Shown here in pieces: positions 59,058 through 64,000 of a stretch of DNA of 64,000 nt. Where the stretch lies: contig OX031066.1 in the NCBI GenBank assembly GCA_943736015.1, positions 12,590,245-12,654,244 on the forward strand, written 5' to 3'. A program made the translations under genes and the position numbers. Below the pieces are notes generated by a model. It saw only the letters and a list, made by a program, of their open reading frames with translations. It did no database searches and was not told where the DNA came from. Numbering within the stretch: position 1 is the first letter of the stretch; every line of letters begins with the position of its first letter. The stretch is from Tridacna crocea. Lineage: Eukaryota > Mollusca > Bivalvia > Cardiida > Cardiidae.

Positions 59058-59085
59058 CTGAAAAATAATCAAGTACACAGAATCT

Positions 59086-59308
59086 TTAACTCATTACCAA
59101 ATGACAAAATTTTAGGCTTGTCCAAATGGAACGTATTTGGAGATGACAAAGTGACTGAAAATTTGAAATTTGTTTTAATGAAGGGTAGAAAACATTGTGG
59201 GAAAAGGAGAAAATGCTGGTTACCAACATTTTATCTTTTCCCACAATGTTTTCTAAAGGCTTCTTTCTCAGGGTCGTCAAAAGTAGGGATTGTGTTGTAA
59301 TGGGTTAA
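59086..59308 (+). mobile_element. PB-A MITE, 28 bp upstream of exon e1 acceptor
   Basis: TTAACTCATTACCAAATGAC; shares TTAA 59305-59308 with the next copy. Confidence 0.85.
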
Positions 59309-59541
59309 ATCTTTACCATAATTATGGCAAAATTTTGAACTCAAAAAATTTGAAACCATTTGCAGATGACAATACAAAATGTAGTCCAAATGAAGACTTC
59401 TGCCTTTGATAGGGAGGAAAATATTGTGGGAAATGTGGAAAATGCTGAGTACCAACATTTTCTCCTTTACCCACAAAGTTTTCAAAAGCCTTCCTCATCA
59501 AGCTTGTTAAAACTTGGGATTATGTGGTACATGGTTTAAAT
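59305..59541 (+). mobile_element. PB-A MITE
   Basis: TTAAATCTTTACCATAATTATGG; right end TTATGTGGTACATGGTTTAA. Confidence 0.75.
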
Positions 59542-60504
59542 GATGGGTGACAAAAAATGTACATATACATCTTATTTTGCCTTTTGGTAGTTCAGAAGCT
59601 CAACTTGCTAACTAAAAGTGCAGTAATATAGGAATGAACATGCCAAGAAAAAACACACACACAAAAAAAGATTTAAAAAAAAAATATATAAATTTTCTTG
59701 TCACTTGGTTATATAAAAATTCAGCTGCTGCTAAAAGCACTGAACAAAGACAATTTATATGATATCTAATAATGTTAGTACAGATAACTGTCCCCAAAGG
59801 CGATGTTTTTTTTTCTCGACTGGTTGCCTGGTACGGTGTACAGTAAATGTCCAAATATGAAAAACATCACCGGGGCGTCTCATTATTGAGAATACTAATA
59901 ATGTATGCAAATGTTTTATAATGGATAAAAAAATCATAGCAAACAAAATGTTACAAGTAGAGAAACTGTTCAAATTAAAAAAAGTCACCCATTTATCTGT
60001 TTTTTGATAAAAAATAAGTTTTCTCCATTAGGTTTTGGATTCCACTAGGGAGACTTCCATTTTAGAAGTGCCAGAAATGAACCCCATAGCAAGTGCAATA
60101 TTTGAACACACAAACAAACAAAAAGCAAGTCAGAGCTACAAAAAATACCACAGAGAAATCCCACTTCAAAGTCTGTTTTAAGTCGACATTTTCCCATTTA
60201 TGAATTTCTCTCCAATTTTCTCATAAAGTTATGTAAAACAATTGACAAATTCACTGTCCTATCATTTCAACAGGACAAGAATGGCTCCCCAGTGACAAGT
60301 CTTTAACTGTGTTTAATGAAAATAAATTACCACATTATTTAAGAACAATTGACCAGGGAGAGATTCAATTATGTTTTAACGGAGGAACACAGCTTTACTG
60401 TCCTCTTGACTCAGCAATGTGCATTCCATCTTCACGACATTCCTCCTTGAAATTGTCATTACCCATTTTCCCTGAGCCCTATGACTACTGGACTATTTCA
60501 AAGT
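59542..60504. other. Intron sequence, nothing recognised
   Basis: AT-rich with A-runs at 59660-59690. A plus-strand frame from 60309 is open for about 75 codons before it enters a MITE; no motif supports it. Confidence 0.5.
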
Positions 60505-60721
60505 GGAAATATACGTATAATACCGAATTTTCGTACAATGCTTTTGAAAACATTGTAGGAAAAGGAGAAAATGCTGGTAACCAGCATTTTCTCCTTTTCC
60601 CACAATGTTTTCTATCCTGATGGAAACAAATTTCAATCTTTTACTTATGTTTATTTTGTTGTCTGCAAGTGCCTTCAATATTTGGACCAGTCTAGAATTC
60701 TGTCGTTTGGTAAAGATTAAA
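60505..60721 (-). mobile_element. PB-A MITE, left end lost
   Basis: TGCTTTTGAAAACATTGTAGG to TCGTTTGGTAAAGATTAA. Confidence 0.75.
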
Positions 60722-61103
60722 CTCTTTACCTAACGACATTGCAAGATTAACTTATGGGAGCCAGAAAAATTGAAATAATTGGACTGAAGGGATACAATTA
60801 CAGTAGATTAGCTCCTGGAAACTCATCACTTTGCATCTGTCACAATGTTTAACAAACTCATCTACTAAATATGCAACAAATACTGACTGTCGAAGGAAAA
60901 AAGAGTTGACCGATTTCCATACCCATTTCCCTAACAACAGTCTGTTGATCCATTTGAAAAAAACATTACTACAGACAACAAATTTGAAATTGGTACAATT
61001 AAGCTTTGGTTTTGTAATATATTTGAAAACATTTTGGGAAAAGGAGAAATGCTGGTAACCAAAGAAATCCTATACTTGTAAATGTGCTTCAGTGGTAATG
61101 TGC

Positions 61104-61786
61104 TTTAAAGGTGGCCCTTCAGATTTTGGGATGAAAATTTTACAAAACTGCAAATAATTCATCCTTATACTCCCTAAGCCTTTTAATTTTCATTCATAAA
61201 ACCTCAGTAGTCAAAAACCATCCGACAACATGAGAAATATGAGATTTACTACGGCCCAGGTTGATACCTACGGGAACCACATTCTATTTTTAGATGATCA
61301 ATTCGCTCATTTACATACAGGAATGCACAGACGAATAATTATTACATGTTTGTTATGTAATGGAATTTAAGCATTACGAGTAACGTGCCAATTGACATTC
61401 CCACAATGCTTTATTGATTTTTGGCGCTAAATCTAAAAATACCTAAAGGGGCTATGTAGCCTTTTTAACCCTTTCCCAAACGACAAATTTTAGACTCTTC
61501 CAAACTGAAAGAGTTTGCAGACGACAATTTTAACTTTCATAACAATGGCAGAAAATTATACGAACGGGCAGAAAACACATTGTTTGCAAAAGACTTGTAC
61601 TGCAGACACGTAAAAACAAGGGCTTGTTTGGGAAAGGGTTAAAGGGAACACCATCAAATTTTTTTTTTGTAATCTCATGGATCTTAATTATTGATGATTT
61701 GTATTATTTTTTCATTTGAATTTCAGTGATATATATATATTCTTTTAATTTGGCGAGATGTAAAAATTCTAAATATCCACCTTTTA
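61104..61786 (-). mobile_element. TTTAAAGGTGG element with nested PB-B MITE
   Basis: Inverted copy of 3193-3743 (shares GCATTCCCACAATGC-like and TTTTAGATGATCAATTC-like blocks). It is split at 61465-61642 by a PB-B MITE flanked by TTAA on both sides. Confidence 0.75.
61465..61642 (+). mobile_element. PB-B MITE in a proven TTAA site, hairpin core deleted
   Basis: TTAACCCTTTCCCAAACGAC ... CTTGTTTGGGAAAGGGTTAA. Both arms are present, but the palindromic core has collapsed to AAAACACATTGTTTGCAAAAG. It disrupts the element above. Confidence 0.85.
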
Positions 61787-61787
61787 C

Positions 61788-61982
61788 ACTTTACCACAGA
61801 ATTTCGAGTAGTACAACCCAAAGAAAAATAGCTTTGAATACAAAGTTAAACAGAGCTATCACTAAACATGAAAAAAGGAAAAAAGGAAAAACTGTATCAT
61901 TTGAACCACACTAAAATTGTCGTCTCCAAATGCTTTCAATTTGGACAAGGGCTCAAATTTTGTCGTCTGGTAAAGAGTTAAG
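61788..61982 (-). mobile_element. PB-A MITE, core lost
   Basis: ACTTTACCACAGAATTTCG to TCGTCTGGTAAAGAGTTAA; the core is replaced by A-rich sequence. Confidence 0.65.
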
Positions 61983-62378
61983 ACCTATTGAAAATAGTCT
62001 GACAAATTGAACAATCAACACAATTTCCTTTTAAAAAGTATGGAAAAAGTTGTAGATGAAAAGGATCAATGGCTAATTTTTCCAACAATATTTTCCAAAG
62101 CAGTCGGCATGTAGCATTGTAACTGTCAGAGATGAGAGCAGTCACAGTTATTTTCCTCTCTGATACCAGTATGGGAGAAATATTAAAAGACACCACTGAC
62201 TTAGCGTGAGATCAATATCATCAGTCTACATTACCGCTCAGCATCGACAGTCAACTGTAGCGGCAATAATCCTCAAAAACGACAATTACGCTGTATGCAG
62301 AGCTGTCCAAGCAAATTAATCCAATCTAAACTTGCTTTGACATTAATCTAATCAACCAAGTTTTGGGCAATCTTTCAT

Positions 62379-62545
62379 TTAACCCTTGGAGGGCCAAATA
62401 GATAGGAGACATTATCAGACCAAGGTATTGCAATCTCATTCATTTGGCTATTTTGGCACTAAACAGAATAATATCAGACTGCATAATCTGTACAGTCTGA
62501 TCTGAATCTGCACTGTTGCAAATAGAAACTATACTTATTTTTGGC
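62379..62545. mobile_element. PB-D MITE
   Basis: TTAACCCTTGGAGGGCC; palindrome ATATCAGACTGCATAATCTGTACAGTCTGATC in halves. Confidence 0.55.
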
Positions 62546-62667
62546 AATACTGTCTTTTTTCATTCAATAGAAAATCAACTCAAAGTCTACAAAGCTATAG
62601 ATCAGAAATGAATAAGTGCATGTACCACTAAAATGGGCTCTGTTGATAAATGTGTTTTTAACCCTTT

Positions 62668-62895
62668 TTAACCCTTTACCACACAATGACGACTTTTGAC
62701 GACCCTGTGGTAGAAGCCTTTTGAAAACATTGTGGGAAAAGGAGAAAATGCTGGTAACCAGCATTTTCTCCTTTTCCCACAATGTTTTCTACCCTCTTCA
62801 AATCAAATTGAGATTTTTCAGTCATATTTATTTTGTTGTCTGCAAATGCTTTCAAATTGGACCACTCTATAAATTTGTCGTTTGGTAAAGAGTTA
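62668..62895 (-). mobile_element. PB-A MITE
   Basis: TTAACCCTTTACCACACAAT ... TCGTTTGGTAAAGAGTTA; perfect core with central A. Confidence 0.88.
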
Positions 62896-63040
62896 CGATT
62901 GCCCTTGTTTTTACAGCTCTGAGGTTGGAGACATCTGAAACCACTTTCGAAAAAGGAGAAAATGCTCATAACAAGCATTTCCTCCATTTTCCAGTGTTTT
63001 CTTCCCTAACAGCTAAAAGTACCACCTTTTTGGCCACTCT
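62895..63040 (-). mobile_element. PB fragment
   Basis: GAAAAAGGAGAAAATGCTCAT / ACAAGCATTTCCTCCATTTTCC. Follows a GCCCTTGTTTTTACAGCTCTG start also present at 63435. Confidence 0.5.
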
Positions 63041-63089
63041 TAATTTGCTATAGATCAGACATGAACTAGAGCCGTCACTAAATGTGACT

Positions 63090-63375
63090 TAATACCCCCA
63101 CCAGCCCTTTGACAGAAAAAAAAGTATCAAGTTCAAGGGGATGTAATTCCTCAACCAGAAAGAGTTGACACTTGAAAATTGCATCTTGCAAATATTCAAT
63201 ATATGATCAATATATATACAATTGAAGGAAAACTGTAGGAGGAATTTGCGACACAAAATTACTGGTATTTTGTACAAAGACGGACAGACTGAAGGACACA
63301 CGGACAGACATACACATGGACAGACAGGCTGATTTTAGTATACCCCCGAAAACATTCGTTTTGCAGGGGCATAAT
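63090..63375 (+). mobile_element. TATACCCCC element, diverged
   Basis: TTAATACCCCCACCAGCCC at the left and TTGCAGGGGCATAATAAG at the right. It has an internal GACAGAC-rich stretch at 63280-63330. Confidence 0.5.
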
Positions 63376-63420
63376 AAGTGCATGTACTGCTAAAATTGGC
63401 TCTGTTGATAAATGCATTTT

Positions 63421-63592
63421 AACCCTTTTCCAGACAGCCTTTGTTTTTACGGCTCTGAGGTTGAAAACTCACAATGGGTATATTCTCCATTTTCGACATT
63501 GTTTTCTTCCAAAGCAGATAAAAATGCCAATTTTTAGCCCATTCCAGATTTGTCATCTCCATATTCTTTCAATTTCATCTGGTAAAGAGTTC
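63421..63592 (-). mobile_element. PB MITE, core lost
   Basis: TTAACCCTTTTCCAGACAGC, CGGCTCTGAGGTTGAAAAC; right end CATCTGGTAAAGAGTTCA. Confidence 0.55.
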
Positions 63593-63606
63593 AGCTACAA
63601 AATCAT

Positions 63607-63834
63607 TAACCCATTACCAAACGACAATATTTTAGACTGGTCCAAATTGAAAGCATTTGCAGACGACAAAATAAAAGTGACTAGAAATTTGAAATTTGTT
63701 TTGTGAAGGGAAGAAAACATTGTGGGAAAAGGAGAAAATGCTGGTTACCAGCATTTTCTCCTTTTCCCACAATGTTTTCTAATGGCTTCTTTCTGAGGGG
63801 CGTCAAAAGTAGGGATTGTGTGGTAATGGGATAA
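63607..63834 (+). mobile_element. PB-A MITE
   Basis: TTAACCCATTACCAAACGAC ... GTGTGGTAATGGGATAA; perfect core. Confidence 0.9.
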
Positions 63835-64000
63835 ATGCATTGCACAAGTATTTGTGACCTATTCATGAACCTTAGTTCAAGGCATAAAAGTACAGTACTC
63901 TTATTCTGCCTCCATAAACCAAAATTTCTTCAAACTGGGTGAACAAGAAAAGACCACTTGAGGTGACAGAGCTGAAATAATCTCCAAGTCACTGTAATCT

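Larger units (their letters stand above)
56585..59021. repeat. 1.2-kb tandem duplication reaching into CNTLN exon e1
   Basis: Copy 1 is about 56585-57793, copy 2 about 57801-59021 (offset 1,216 to 1,228 bp). Each holds the same PB-A and PB-D MITE remnants. Copy 1 ends CTCTTTTAACATT, i.e. inside the e1 sequence; copy 2 continues into the complete e1. Confidence 0.92.

Noticed and set aside
57748..57793. Second exon e1
   Set aside because: It lacks an acceptor and the first half; explained by the tandem duplication.
60309..60620. 103-codon plus-strand ORF with a cysteine-containing first part
   Set aside because: The last third is MITE; the first part has no motif and no upstream signal. Left as a chance frame.
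63935..64000. Possible further CNTLN exon at the right edge
   Set aside because: Minus strand has CCCAG|TTTGAAGAAATTTTGG, but no donor in a matching phase and no coiled-coil character beyond four residues.
1..64000. CRISPR array, operon or phage features
   Set aside because: Repeats are dispersed transposons or satellites, not short repeats with unique spacers, and the gene has introns. Nothing prokaryotic is present.

Overview
The window looks like nuclear DNA of a metazoan, most probably a bivalve mollusc. The grounds are AT-rich sequence, short exons split by repeat-filled introns, tRNA-derived SINEs, and tandem-array elements of the kind described as 'pearl'/Helentron-associated elements in bivalves. 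The species assignment is inference; no search was run. Nothing looks bacterial: there are no operons and no ribosome binding sites, and almost every open reading frame over 60 codons comes from a repeat.

The one gene that can be rebuilt with confidence is the 3' part of a centlein (CNTLN) orthologue on the minus strand, 59057 down to 14047. I assembled 30 coding exons by hand from splice sites and reading phase. They join without a frame break into 3,360 nt (1,119 codons plus TGA). The protein is coiled coil almost throughout. It carries the centlein signature KRADP..LRQEDS..VWNELAYFK, followed by the MTLEEELD block, the acidic FDELIEEGWEEMSESE block and the C-terminal helices. The 5' exons and promoter lie beyond 64000; no further exon was found between 59058 and 64000.

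Layout: 1-14046 lies downstream of the gene and holds repeats only. 14047-59057 is CNTLN with its introns, which carry about 60 small hairpin transposons, three tandem-array elements, a 1.7-kb inverted repeat with a duplicated two-exon 93-codon ORF (16286-18300), a Mutator-like MITE (44695-44952), one copy of a 1.9-kb 'TACGG' element (45821-47732), a tRNA-like pair (55237-55670) and a 1.2-kb tandem duplication that copies part of an exon (56585-59021). 59058-64000 is intron with more repeats.

The commonest sequence is a family of about 225-bp palindromic MITEs bounded by TTAA and starting CCCTTTACC/CCCATTACC, as expected of piggyBac-like non-autonomous elements. I count about 85 copies or fragments, roughly a quarter of the window. 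Sub-families are called PB-A (core gctggt/accagc), PB-B (core gctcgt/acgagc, ends CCCTTTCCCAAAC), PB-C (end sequence GAGTATCTATGGAG) and PB-D (core cagactgca/tgcagtctg). 'PB-A +' means the arm with the GACAAAATTTTAGACTGG motif comes first. Translations of this MITE explain the many ORFs containing ENIVGKGENAG or HFLLFPQCF.

The most interesting signals are: both arms of the MITE hairpins change together; an empty-site/filled-site pair proves TTAA insertion; the inverted-repeat ORF pair; the 10-bp phased TACGG arrays; and tandem-array elements whose terminal inverted repeats covary.
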